From NCBI RefSeq assembly GCF_029626265.1, contig NZ_JARUBN010000001.1, forward strand, positions 5,955,001 through 6,019,000: a DNA stretch of 64,000 bases, written 5' to 3'. The notes beneath the pieces are model-generated. The model ran no database searches and was not told where the DNA came from. It saw nothing but the letters and a program-made list of their open reading frames with translations. Positions 8,282 to 15,924 of the stretch are shown piece after piece. The translations under genes were made by a program, and so were the position numbers. This DNA is from Micromonospora sp. WMMD1102. Lineage in GTDB: Bacteria > Actinomycetota > Actinomycetes > Mycobacteriales > Micromonosporaceae. Numbering within the stretch: position 1 is the stretch's first letter; every line of letters begins with the position of its first letter.

Positions 8282-8295
8282 GTGACGCACGTCAC
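8282..8295. promoter_or_regulatory. CRP-like palindrome GTGA-N6-TCAC
   Basis: CGTGACGCACGTCACG (8281-8296) is a perfect 6-bp inverted repeat containing GTGA-N6-TCAC, the half-sites bound by actinobacterial CRP/GlxR proteins. It lies 62 bases before the GTG at 8358. A second inverted repeat, CCTGTCCC (8299-8306) with 8313-8320, follows at once. The factor and the regulated gene are inference. Confidence 0.4.
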
Positions 8296-8357
8296 GCCCC
8301 TGTCCCGAGTACGGGACAGGTCGTTTGGGCGATTCGGCACCGGGTAGCTGATCAGGC

Positions 8358-8624
8358 GTGACCGACCCAGCGAACCCGGCCGACGCAGCGGACCCGGCCG
8401 ACCCGGCCGAACCGGCAAGCCCGGACGGCTCGACCAGTCCGGAACTCGACGCCCTGCTCGACGACATGTACTCCGGTCAGGAGCGGGTGACGCAGTCGGA
8501 GATCCAGCGCCGGGCGGTCGCCGCCGACGTCTCCGCCGAGCTGCTGACCAGGATCACCGCCCTTCCACAGGGCGAGTACGCGGCCGACGAGGTCGCGGAC
8601 CTGCTCGGCGGCACCAGCGGCTGA
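8358..8624 (+). CDS. small acidic protein of unknown function
   Basis: 88 residues starting at GTG 8358. The first ~28 residues are a low-complexity Ala/Asp/Pro run (NPADAADPADPAEPA). The folded part (ELDALLDDMYSGQERVTQSEIQRRAVAADVSAELLTRITALPQGEYAADEVADLL) looks like a helical module; the LPxGEYxxDEV ending recalls short actinobacterial DUF2795-like proteins, but I would not assign the family. Independent transcription is likely, since hairpin 8098-8126 and the CRP-like palindrome lie upstream. Confidence 0.6.
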   Translation: MTDPANPADAADPADPAEPASPDGSTSPELDALLDDMYSGQERVTQSEIQRRAVAADVSAELLTRITALPQGEYAADEVADLLGGTSG

Positions 8625-8711
8625 CCAGTAGGGCACGCCGCCCGACGGCGACGACGGGAACACCAGCGCGGGCCTGTCCCGCCAGGATCAGGATCAACGA
8701 GGAGAGCACCG

Positions 8712-8906
8712 ATGACCGAAGACGACCGGCAGGCGCGGGGCCGTCTCGCTCCGCTCGGCCAGCCACCCGACGAGACGGATCCGCAGGACGACCCGGACTT
8801 CACGAACGAGCACGACAAGACGGCGGTGGACGAGGAGATCATCACCGACAGCGACACCGAGCGGGAGCCGGAGTCGCCCCGAGGCTGGTCGGGCATGCAG
8901 CGCTGA
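8712..8906 (+). CDS. small acidic hydrophilic protein of unknown function
   Basis: 64 residues, strongly acidic and free of cysteine (DETDPQDDPDF, TAVDEEIITDSDTERE), probably disordered. It is preceded by GAGGAGAG about 7 bases before ATG 8712, a strong ribosome site, which supports a real gene. It lies 87 bases after the previous small acidic gene and is convergent with the DUF1360 gene. No function can be read from the sequence. Confidence 0.6.
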   Translation: MTEDDRQARGRLAPLGQPPDETDPQDDPDFTNEHDKTAVDEEIITDSDTEREPESPRGWSGMQR

Positions 8907-8947
8907 CCCGACCCGTCCACCAGCACGCCGTGCGCCGCCTGCCGTCC

Positions 8948-9469
8948 CTAGTGGGGGCGAGAGGCGGCGCGTTGCGCGACGGCGTAACCCATCTGGAGGA
9001 AGTCGGAGGCGGCCACCGCGGTGAAGGCGGTCGCCACCAGCCGGGTCAGCCGGGGTGCCAGCACCAGGCCGCCGGTCAGCCCGGTGGCGACCCAGACCGC
9101 CAGGCAGAACGGGCAACTGAGCAGTTCGCCGACGGCGTGCTTGGTCGAGCTGCCCTGGTCGCGTACCTGCTCCATCACCTCGCCGCTGCCGATCGGCCGG
9201 TCGTACCGGGTGAACGGCGCCCGCAGCGGGCTGGTCACGGCATCTTTCGACAGCAGCCGGCTGAGCTTGTGGGTGGCCACCGACAGCAGTACGACGTCGG
9301 CGGCGCTCGGCCGGTCCGGAGCCCGCCGCCCGGTCGTCTTCGCCGCGGTGGCCAGCGCCAGCGCCACTCCGGCGTAGGTGCCCATCGCCGCCAGGTAGCC
9401 GCCGAGCGGCCGGTGCTCGTCGGGCGCGTACGCCTTGCGCAGTCGCGCCACCCTGTCCCGTACGTTCAT
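8948..9469 (-). CDS. DUF1360 family membrane protein
   Basis: 173 residues from ATG 9469 (MNVRDRVARLRKAY); a GAGGCGGG directly upstream supports this start over one 11 codons earlier. DUF1360 features are a first hydrophobic segment (GGYLAAMGTYAGVALALATA), the THKLSRLLSKDAVTSPLRAPFTRY block and a second membrane region with the SCPFCLAVW Cys pair. Family members resemble sporulation-related YngL of Bacillus; the function is unknown. Two to three membrane segments are expected. Confidence 0.85.
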   Translation of the reverse strand: MNVRDRVARLRKAYAPDEHRPLGGYLAAMGTYAGVALALATAAKTTGRRAPDRPSAADVVLLSVATHKLSRLLSKDAVTSPLRAPFTRYDRPIGSGEVMEQVRDQGSSTKHAVGELLSCPFCLAVWVATGLTGGLVLAPRLTRLVATAFTAVAASDFLQMGYAVAQRAASRPH

Positions 9470-9522
9470 CCCGCCTCGTTCCGCGTCGCGGCTGTTCCGC
9501 ACCTTCGCCAGTGGTTGTCCGT

Positions 9523-9864
9523 TCAGCCCGGGGTCAGGTTGTCGTCGACCTCCCGGGCGAGGCTGGCCAGCGACTCGTCGGCGATCTCGTCCAGCCGCCG
9601 CTGCGCCGGGTCGGCCGCCAGGTCGAGCCGGACGACGGCTCCGCCGGCGTCGACCGGGGACACCTCCAGTTGGGCCGACCAGTCCGACGACCCGGTGTCG
9701 CCCCAGTTCGCCCGCAGGTCGTCGGCGACCAGTTCCGGCCCCGGCCGACCCTCGGCGCGCAGCGGCTCGGGCAGCCAGGCCGAGACCCGGTCCGGGTCGG
9801 TGGCGGTGCTGAAGACCACCTCGGGCGGGGCGGAGAAGCCGCGTTCGGCGCTGGCGCTCACCAT
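9523..9864 (-). CDS. SRPBCC (START/Bet v 1-like) family protein
   Basis: 113 residues. The N-terminal block SAERGFSAPPEVVFSTATDPDRVSAWLPE is the standard opening of SRPBCC/polyketide-cyclase-like proteins, and the C-terminal helix (RRLDEIADESLASLAREV) closes the fold. These proteins form a hydrophobic ligand pocket; no ligand can be named. The ATG overlaps the stop of the DUF6158 gene by 7 bases, so the two are co-translated in a leftward operon. Confidence 0.75.
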   Translation of the reverse strand: MVSASAERGFSAPPEVVFSTATDPDRVSAWLPEPLRAEGRPGPELVADDLRANWGDTGSSDWSAQLEVSPVDAGGAVVRLDLAADPAQRRLDEIADESLASLAREVDDNLTPG

Positions 9865-10220
9865 GCGCCGTCCCGCAGGCGGCTGGGATCCACCTCCCGG
9901 CCGGGGTGTCGGGTCAGGTACTCGGTCTCCAGTTCGGCGGTACGCCGCAGGTGGTGGCCGAGCGCGGTGTCGGCGGCGTGCCGGAGCGTGTCCAGCCGGG
10001 TCCGGTGCAGGCTGTGCATCTCCCGCAGCAGGTCCTCGTCGCTCAACTCGGCCGGGTCGACGCCGAGGATCTCCTCCTCGGCGGCCACGAAGTCGCTGGC
10101 CGTGCCGCCGTGCCGGACCGGGTCGCCGTCCCACTGGCCGATCCGCTGCTCGGGGCTGGTGTCGGTCGGCAATCCGGTGCCGACCGGAGAAAACTCGTCG
10201 TGACGTACTGATTCGGACAT
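9858..10220 (-). CDS. DUF6158 family protein
   Basis: 120 residues from ATG 10220 (MSESVRHDEF), preceded by GGGGGCGACG. The core (GVDPAELSDEDLLREMHSLHRTRLDTLRHAADTALGHHLRRTAELETEYLTRHPGR) is a helical segment characteristic of the actinobacterial DUF6158 family, rich in His and Arg. Function unknown. It is first gene of a coupled pair with the SRPBCC gene. The frame remains open upstream to 10478, but the ATG fits the ribosome site and family length. Confidence 0.75.
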   Translation of the reverse strand: MSESVRHDEFSPVGTGLPTDTSPEQRIGQWDGDPVRHGGTASDFVAAEEEILGVDPAELSDEDLLREMHSLHRTRLDTLRHAADTALGHHLRRTAELETEYLTRHPGREVDPSRLRDGAW

Positions 10221-10365
10221 CGTCGCCCCCGATAGCTCGTTTGGGTTGACGACTAGACGGTTGCCCAAACCGGGCACCGCCAAACCCGTCCGCGCGCCCG
10301 CCCGCCGGCCCGACACTACGACGCCGCGTCGGAGATGGCGCCCGGCTCCCGGTACCCTCGTGGGC

Positions 10366-10788
10366 ATGAGACGGCTGTGCACACCGGCGTGGATCGTGCG
10401 CCACGTGCTCACCGTCGCACTTGTCGTCGGCTTCCTGGCCCTCGGCTGGTGGCAGATCAGCCGGGCCCTGAACGGCAACGCCCTGAGCTGGGCGTACGCC
10501 GTCGAGTGGCCGATCTTCGCCGGGTTCGTCGTCTTCCTCTGGGTGCGGGAGGCCCGCTACACGCTGCGCGGTGGCCGGCCGCCGGGCGCCGAGCCGGCCG
10601 CCCCGCCGCCCCGGCCGACGACCCCGGGGGTACGCCGACCGGTGCGCACGGCCCGGCCGCGGCTGGCCGCCGTCGGCCCGGAGGACCCGGCGCTGGCCGA
10701 GTACAACCACTACCTCGCGTGGTTGAACGCCAATCCGGGCGCTCGACCCGCCGACTATCCCGGCCTGGGCCGGCAGCAGGAAGGATGA
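10366..10788 (+). CDS. small two-helix membrane protein
   Basis: 140 residues. Two hydrophobic helices (VLTVALVVGFLALGWWQIS, about residues 14-32, and WAYAVEWPIFAGFVVFLWV, about 42-60) precede a Pro/Arg-rich cytoplasmic linker and a tail with PALAEYNHYLAWLNANP. A TACCCT box ends 7 bases before ATG 10366, which suggests a leaderless transcript; no ribosome site is visible. The DUF3817 gene follows after 3 bases, so the two form an operon. This pair is common in Micromonosporaceae; function unknown. Confidence 0.75.
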   Translation: MRRLCTPAWIVRHVLTVALVVGFLALGWWQISRALNGNALSWAYAVEWPIFAGFVVFLWVREARYTLRGGRPPGAEPAAPPPRPTTPGVRRPVRTARPRLAAVGPEDPALAEYNHYLAWLNANPGARPADYPGLGRQQEG

Positions 10789-10791
10789 ACC

Positions 10792-11103
10792 GTGGGCGCA
10801 GCCCTGACCCGCTACCGTGTGGTCGCTTACGTCGTCGGCGTCGTGTTGATCGCGCTCGTCGTGGTGGGCATGCCGCTCAAGTACCTCTGGGACGATCCGG
10901 TGGTGGTCGAGACGATCGGCCCGGCACACGGCTTCCTCTACATGGTCTACCTGCTGGTCACCTTCGACCTGGGGCGCCGGGCACGCTGGCCGCTGGGCCG
11001 GATGGTGCTGGTGATGCTCGCCGGGACGATCCCGTTCGTCTCGTTCTTCGCCGAGCGTGCGGTCACCCGGCAGGTACGCGAGCCGGAGCCGGTGGCCGGC
11101 TGA
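10792..11103 (+). CDS. DUF3817 family integral membrane protein
   Basis: 103 residues with three membrane helices and the DUF3817 hallmarks: YRVVAYVVGVVLIALVVVGMPLKY, IGPAHGFLYMVYLLVTFDLGRRARWPL and GTIPFVSFFAERAV. GTG 10792 is preceded by AAGGATG. It probably works with the upstream two-helix protein, from which it is separated by 3 bases. Cellular role not known. Confidence 0.88.
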   Translation: MGAALTRYRVVAYVVGVVLIALVVVGMPLKYLWDDPVVVETIGPAHGFLYMVYLLVTFDLGRRARWPLGRMVLVMLAGTIPFVSFFAERAVTRQVREPEPVAG

Positions 11104-11111
11104 GCCGCTGG

Positions 11112-11142
11112 CCGGGGCGGCTGCCGGTGGGAGCCGCCCCGG
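11112..11142. terminator. 11-bp GC hairpin after the DUF3817 operon
   Basis: CCGGGGCGGCT (11112-11122) pairs exactly with 11132-11142 over a 9-base loop, 8 bases after the stop codon, then runs into a less GC-rich ATTCGATTGTT stretch. Confidence 0.6.
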
Positions 11143-11248
11143 ATTCGATTGTTCGACCAAATGTCTCTGCGATATGTGCGGTCACGCGGTCCGGTCGGGG
11201 TCGCCGACCGGACCGGAACGTGAATGAATCACGTGATCGGGTTTGGAT

Positions 11249-11434
11249 TCACGCTTCGCGGAGCCCGGCCACGAATGCCCGCCAGGCAACCGTGCCGAAC
11301 AGCAGCGACCGCGCGGGATCGACCGAGTCACGGACGGCTGCGCCGTGCCCGACCCGAGCCACCTCGACACAATGCTGCGATTCGCATCGACTGCTCTTCC
11401 GCCAGTCGAGCTCGGCGGAACCAGTCTGTGACAT
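11249..11434 (-). CDS. DUF397 protein, divergent from an XRE regulator
   Basis: 61 residues: LDWRKSSRCESQHCVEVA, GAAVRDSVDPA and LLFGTVAWRAFVAGL, the standard DUF397 blocks. Unlike the other two DUF397 genes in this window it is not behind its XRE partner but head-to-head with it (XRE start 11747), leaving a 312-base shared regulatory region. That region (11435-11746) is noticeably less GC-rich than its surroundings and holds no further gene. Confidence 0.85.
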   Translation of the reverse strand: MSQTGSAELDWRKSSRCESQHCVEVARVGHGAAVRDSVDPARSLLFGTVAWRAFVAGLREA

Positions 11435-11746
11435 GCACCCTCCCCGGCACTAATACTGTTGCGGCAGATGCCGCGACAACGGACAGAGGCTACCCGTCGC
11501 CCGCCATTCCGCACAGGCCGGAATACCCGCGATTATGATGCGGTGTAGACAATGGACACGACCGGTGATGACGTCGTCGCGGCAAGCACGGACGCTGGTG
11601 GAACGCAGCCGTCCCGTGTAGCCTGCACAAAAGTCTGGCATTCTGGCAGCTGGCCGGTAGCCAGGTGGCAGGTTGCCGGGATCGGAATCAGCCGAATCCA
11701 CCCCTCGCTCGGCCGCCGGGGCGCCGTTCGAAGGGAGCGTTCGGCG

Positions 11747-12613
11747 ATGACTACGGCGTACGGCCCGACGGTAGGTCGCCGCAAGCTCCGCTCGGCGATC
11801 CGCCGGGCCCGGGAAGCCGCCGGGTTCACCCAGGAGCAGGTGGCCGTCGCGATGGACTGGTCACTGTCCAAGCTGATCCGGATAGAGGCGGGGTACGTCT
11901 CGATTTCCACAAACGACGTCAAGGCACTGCTCGACCACTATCAGGTGCGCGACCCGGATCAGGTCGCCGAACTCGTCCAGTTGGCCCGGGTGTCCCGACA
12001 GCGCACCTGGTGGTCGCAATACCGCGACGCGGTCCGGCCCGCCTATTATTCGTACATCGGGCTGGAGGCGGAGTCTTCGGAACTCTATTTCTACCAGTCC
12101 GTCGGCATGCCCGGACTACTCCAGACAGCGGCGTACGCGCAGGCGGTGCTCAGGACGACAATTCCCAAGCTGGACGATCCCGACGAGGCACGGGCCTCCG
12201 TCACTTTGCGTCTGCGTCGTCAGCAGGAATTGCTCGGCCGGGCCGATCCGCCGAAAATCGTGGTGGTCTTCGACGAGGCGGCGCTGCATCGGCAGACCGG
12301 CGGCCCGGCAGTGATCCTGGAACAACTCCGGCATCTGGTCGAACTCGCCGAATCCGGTCGGATCACCGTCCAGGTGCTGCCGTTCATTTCCACGATCTAC
12401 ACCCCGCTCGGCCAGTTCGTGATCGTGCGCTTCGCCGCCGAGGAGGACGCCGACGTCGTCTATCTGGAGAGCACCGGCCTGGAGGACGTGATCGACGATG
12501 CCGACGCGGTGACCGCGCACCTGCGTACCTTCACCGGGCTCCGCGAGGCGGCGCTGACCCCGGCCGACTCCCTGCGCCGGATCGCCGAGATAGCCGCCGC
12601 CCTCGCCGGCTGA
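11747..12613 (+). CDS. XRE-family regulator with DUF5753 domain
   Basis: 288 residues from ATG 11747, with AAGGGAG about 9 bases ahead. Helix-turn-helix at about residues 10-62 (RKLRSAIRRAREAAGFTQEQVAVAMDW, LSKLIRIEAGYVSIS), then DUF5753 (WWSQYRDAVRPAYYSYIGLE, MPGLLQTAAYAQAVL, RQTGGPAVILEQL, VQVLPFISTIYTPLGQFVIV). The partner DUF397 gene lies divergently at 11249-11434. Targets unknown; autoregulation through the shared promoter region is a reasonable inference. Confidence 0.88.
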   Translation: MTTAYGPTVGRRKLRSAIRRAREAAGFTQEQVAVAMDWSLSKLIRIEAGYVSISTNDVKALLDHYQVRDPDQVAELVQLARVSRQRTWWSQYRDAVRPAYYSYIGLEAESSELYFYQSVGMPGLLQTAAYAQAVLRTTIPKLDDPDEARASVTLRLRRQQELLGRADPPKIVVVFDEAALHRQTGGPAVILEQLRHLVELAESGRITVQVLPFISTIYTPLGQFVIVRFAAEEDADVVYLESTGLEDVIDDADAVTAHLRTFTGLREAALTPADSLRRIAEIAAALAG

Positions 12614-12640
12614 GGCGGCGAGGGCGGCGCACCGCTCCGG

Positions 12641-13180
12641 TTAGGACATCGGCTCGTAGGGGGTGTCCGAGGCGGGTGGATAGGCCAGCCCGCCCAGCCG
12701 GGCGGCTTCGCGGGCCCGGATCAGTGACCGGGTCACATGACCGAACTGCCGCTCGTGGTCGGAGCTGAACAGCAGCACCATCTCTCCCCGGTACCGCCCC
12801 CACAACTCGTACGCCGGTGGCCGCCACCGGTTGCCGGCCAGGGCGAGTCCGACCGGCACGAAGGCCGCGAGCCCGAGCCCGGCGTACGTGCTGGCGGGGA
12901 GCCGGTAGAGGTCGCCGGTGTAGCCCAGCGCCACTCCGATGCCGACCAGCACGGCGGCGGTGACGAGTACGGCGCGCAGCGTCAGTCGGTCGTGCGGCCC
13001 GCGCGCGGTCTGTAGGTGGGTGAGTTCGGAGAGCGAGAACTTGCGGCCGGCGACGATGAACGCCTCGTTCGTGATGCGTACGCCGGGCGCCCGGTAGATG
13101 TCGACCGGGCGGGGGCGGGACGCTCCAGATACCTCGAATGACGCGTCTAGCAGGTGGGCGGGAGGGCGAGTAGGCTCCAT
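12641..13180 (-). CDS. DUF6232 family membrane protein
   Basis: 179 residues from ATG 13180, with GGAGG 5-10 bases ahead. The N-terminal half carries the DUF6232 core (IYRAPGVRITNEAFIVAGRKFSLSELTHLQT), then two hydrophobic helices (AVLVTAAVLVGIGVALGY and YAGLGLAAFVPVGLALAG), then YELWGRYRGEMVLLFSSDHERQFGHVTRSLIRARE. Family members are actinobacterial membrane proteins of unknown function. Convergent with the XRE gene, 27 bases between stops. Confidence 0.8.
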   Translation of the reverse strand: MEPTRPPAHLLDASFEVSGASRPRPVDIYRAPGVRITNEAFIVAGRKFSLSELTHLQTARGPHDRLTLRAVLVTAAVLVGIGVALGYTGDLYRLPASTYAGLGLAAFVPVGLALAGNRWRPPAYELWGRYRGEMVLLFSSDHERQFGHVTRSLIRAREAARLGGLAYPPASDTPYEPMS

Positions 13181-13911
13181 TCTTGCCTCCAACGGCTCCT
13201 GAGGCGGGCTGCTCTGGATGGTTCGAAGATCGGCATCTGGTGGCAGCCGGATGCCGATCGTCTCGCGGACTGTCCGAGCGCTGGCGACGGCTGGGGCTAC
13301 GCCTGCTTCGTCGCACGCGACCCTGCCCCTGCTGGCGACCACGCCTGATACAGCTGTGCCGGTCCTCCGGAGAACCTTTCGGCTCCCACGTTCATTGTGC
13401 GAAGGGCGCACCAGCGAAGTCGAAGGTATGCAGACAGCCACCTGGCAGTTTTCCAGGCGGCATTCCGACCACTGGCGACACTCTGCCCGATTGCGTGGTG
13501 GTTTGGTCATACTCAGTGCCGGCCGCCATCCGCCAAGACCGACGTATCGGGCGAAGGACCGGGGAGCAGTCCGAGCTGGCGCGCCAGCCCCGGCGGCCGT
13601 CACCGCCGGATCGGATCTGATACACGGTGAGTGATCACGACATTCGGGCTATCCGTCGCCACCGTCACATCCCGCCCGCCGACCACTGTCGGCAGTTCCG
13701 GTCCCGGACTACGTTGAGACTGCCGGGGCCCGGTCGTCAGTCATCCCTCTGCGGTGACGCCGTCCCGGTGCCACCGCCCGACCGGCGCCGTTCCGGTGCC
13801 ACCGCCTGCGACACGGCGCCACCCCGGTGCCACGCACGGAGATCGGTCACGGTGGCGCAGGGCCGCCGCGCCCAAGTCGCGGCGGCGCACGGAAGAAGGG
13901 TTCTGCACACG
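13181..13911. other. 731-base stretch without a convincing gene
   Basis: Several frames are open but none looks like protein. It contains the promoter region of the leftward DUF6232 gene and the leader of the NlpC/P60 gene. In the second half CGGTGCCAC occurs three times (around 13768, 13794 and 13830), and a 9-bp hairpin (13862-13870 with 13878-13886) lies just before the ribosome site. I looked for a c-di-AMP (ydaO) riboswitch, which often precedes such hydrolase genes, and did not find its conserved blocks. Confidence 0.5.
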
Positions 13912-14874
13912 TTGTTACCGGTGCGGATCCTGCTGCGTAGTCTCGTCGCGGCCGGCCTCTCGGCGGCACTGCTCGCCCCGATGACGGCGGCCCGGGCCGA
14001 ACCCTCGGTCGGCGAGCTCACGCAGCGGATCAACAAGGCCTCCGCCGAGCTGGAGAAGGTCGTCGAGTCGTACAACAAGCTGAACGAGGAGATCAAGGAG
14101 AGCAGGGCCGCCGCGGCCACCCTCGGCGCCCGGATCGAACCACTGCGGCAGCAGGCGGACCAGAGCCGGGCCGAGGTGGCCGAACTCGCCACCCGGGCGT
14201 ACAAGCTCGGTGGGCTGAGCACGGCGAGCGCCCTGCTGAGCCCGAGCGAGGGCAGCAGCCTGATGAACCGGCTCGGTGCGCTGGAACAACTGGCCCGGGA
14301 CCGGGACCGGCAGATCGCCGGGTTCGACGCGACGCAGCGCCGGTACACCGACGAGAAGGCCCGGCTCGACGCCACACTGGCCCGGCAGACCGCCCAGGCG
14401 AAGCAACTCGCCGCCGGCAAGAAGCGGATCGAGGGCGAACTGGCCAAGCTCTACGAGATGCGCCGCGAGGCGTACGGGTCGGCCACCTCCGCCGGCAGCC
14501 GCTACACCGGCAGCGTCCCGGCGGTCTCCGGCAAGGCCGGCGTCGCCGTCCGGTACGCCTACGGCGCGATCGGCAAGCCGTACGTCTGGGCGGCCGAAGG
14601 ACCGAACGGGTACGACTGCTCCGGGCTGACCCTGGCCGCCTGGAAGGCCGCCGGGAAGTCACTGCCGCACAACGCGGCGATGCAGTGGGACAAGGTGGCC
14701 CGGATCGGCCGAGGCGAGCTGAAACCCGGTGATCTCGTCTTCTACAGTGGACTCGGCCACGTCGCGCTCTTCGTCGGCGGCGGAAAGGTGATCCACGCCC
14801 CCCGGGCCGGCGAGAGCGTCAAGCTCGCCAGCGTGGACATGATGACCCCGTACGGCTACGGACGCGTCCGATAG
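13912..14874 (+). CDS. secreted NlpC/P60 peptidoglycan endopeptidase with coiled-coil domain
   Basis: 320 residues if started at TTG 13912 (GTG 13921 is the alternative). A Sec signal peptide (RSLVAAGLSAALLAPMTAARA) is followed by a long coiled coil (about residues 28-195) and the C-terminal NlpC/P60 domain: catalytic Cys in YDCSGLTLAAWKAAG, His in GHVALFVGGGKVIHAPR. It resembles RipA/RipB-type hydrolases that cut stem peptides during division and growth. GAAGAAGG at 13892-13899 is the only ribosome-site candidate. The N-terminal codons upstream of the TTG are not protein-like. Confidence 0.88.
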   Translation: MLPVRILLRSLVAAGLSAALLAPMTAARAEPSVGELTQRINKASAELEKVVESYNKLNEEIKESRAAAATLGARIEPLRQQADQSRAEVAELATRAYKLGGLSTASALLSPSEGSSLMNRLGALEQLARDRDRQIAGFDATQRRYTDEKARLDATLARQTAQAKQLAAGKKRIEGELAKLYEMRREAYGSATSAGSRYTGSVPAVSGKAGVAVRYAYGAIGKPYVWAAEGPNGYDCSGLTLAAWKAAGKSLPHNAAMQWDKVARIGRGELKPGDLVFYSGLGHVALFVGGGKVIHAPRAGESVKLASVDMMTPYGYGRVR

Positions 14875-14901
14875 CCCGGCAGACGGCGACGTCCCGCCGG
14901 C

Positions 14902-15924
14902 TCAGCCCGACACCGCTCGCGCGTCGGACCGCTCGGTCCGGCGCGCGAGCGCGGTACGGACCAGCACGTCCAGCAACTCCGGATAGTCCAGCCCGGCCGC
15001 CTGCCAGATTCGCGGGTACTGCGAGACCGGGGTGAAACCGGGAAACGTGTTGATCTCGTTCAGCACCGGGGACACCCCGTCGCGGAGGAAGAAGTCGACC
15101 CGGGCCAGCCCGGCGCAGCCGAGCGCCCGGAACGCGCGTACGGCGAGGTCGGCAAGCTCGGCGGCGACCCCGTCGTCGAGCCGGGCCGGGATCTCGAAGA
15201 CGGTCTCCGGATCGTCGTACTTGGCGTCGTAGTCGAAGAACGGTCGGTCGCCGGTGACCCGGATCTCCAGCGGCGGACCGACGTCGAGCCGGCCGTCGGG
15301 CCGTTCCAGCACCGCCAGGTCGATCTCCCGGCCGGGCACCGCCGCCTCGACGAGCACCTTCGGGTCGCTGGACCGGGCCCACTGGAGAGCCGCCGGCAGT
15401 TCACTCCACTCCGTCACCCGGGTCACCCCGAGACTGGAGCCGGCCCGCGCCGGCTTGACGAAGACCGGCAGGCCGAGCCGGCGCAGTTCCGCCTCCGGCG
15501 GCACACCGTCCGGGTCGGTCGGCCGGGACACCACCGCGTCGGCGACCGGGATCCCCTCGGCGGCGAGCAGCTTCTTGGTGAACTCCTTGTCCATCCCGGC
15601 GGCACTGGCCCGTACGCCGTTGCCGACGTACGGCACGCCGGCCAGTTCCAGCACCGACTGGAGGGTGCCGTCCTCGCCGAGCGGGCCGTGCAGGGCCGGG
15701 AAGACCACGTCGAAGGTGGCCAGCCGTTCGACCGCCTCGAAGACCCCGACCGGCGCCCCGGTGCCGAAGACCCACTGCCCGGTGCGCGTGATCAGCACCG
15801 GTTCGGGGCGGTAGCGCTCCGGGTCCAGGTTCCCCAGCACGCTCGCCGCCGAGTGGCGGGAGACCTGGTGCTCCCCGCTGCGTCCGCCGGCGAGTACCGC
15901 GATCCTGATCGGTGACTCAGACAT
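14902..15924 (-). CDS. ddl: D-alanine--D-alanine ligase
   Basis: 340 residues, ATP-grasp ligase making D-Ala-D-Ala for peptidoglycan precursors. Visible blocks: AGGRSGEHQVSRHSA at the N-terminus, HGPLGEDGTLQSVLELAGVPYVG, KPARAGSSLGVTRV, DYDAKYDD in the omega loop and ARVDFFLRDG with NEINTFPGFTP. The omega-loop DYDAKY is of the D-Ala-D-Ala type, not the D-lactate (VanA) type, so this is a housekeeping ligase. The ATG overlaps the alanine racemase stop by 8 bases, giving a leftward alr-ddl operon. Confidence 0.94.
   Translation of the reverse strand: MSESPIRIAVLAGGRSGEHQVSRHSAASVLGNLDPERYRPEPVLITRTGQWVFGTGAPVGVFEAVERLATFDVVFPALHGPLGEDGTLQSVLELAGVPYVGNGVRASAAGMDKEFTKKLLAAEGIPVADAVVSRPTDPDGVPPEAELRRLGLPVFVKPARAGSSLGVTRVTEWSELPAALQWARSSDPKVLVEAAVPGREIDLAVLERPDGRLDVGPPLEIRVTGDRPFFDYDAKYDDPETVFEIPARLDDGVAAELADLAVRAFRALGCAGLARVDFFLRDGVSPVLNEINTFPGFTPVSQYPRIWQAAGLDYPELLDVLVRTALARRTERSDARAVSG

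Noticed and set aside
13183..13634. Overlapping short plus-strand frames before the NlpC/P60 gene
   Set aside because: No ribosome sites and no protein-like composition; the frames disagree with each other.
13640..13911. Possible ydaO-type c-di-AMP riboswitch before the NlpC/P60 gene
   Set aside because: The gene type is a usual target, but the conserved blocks of the riboswitch (such as GCTAACCTCG) are absent.
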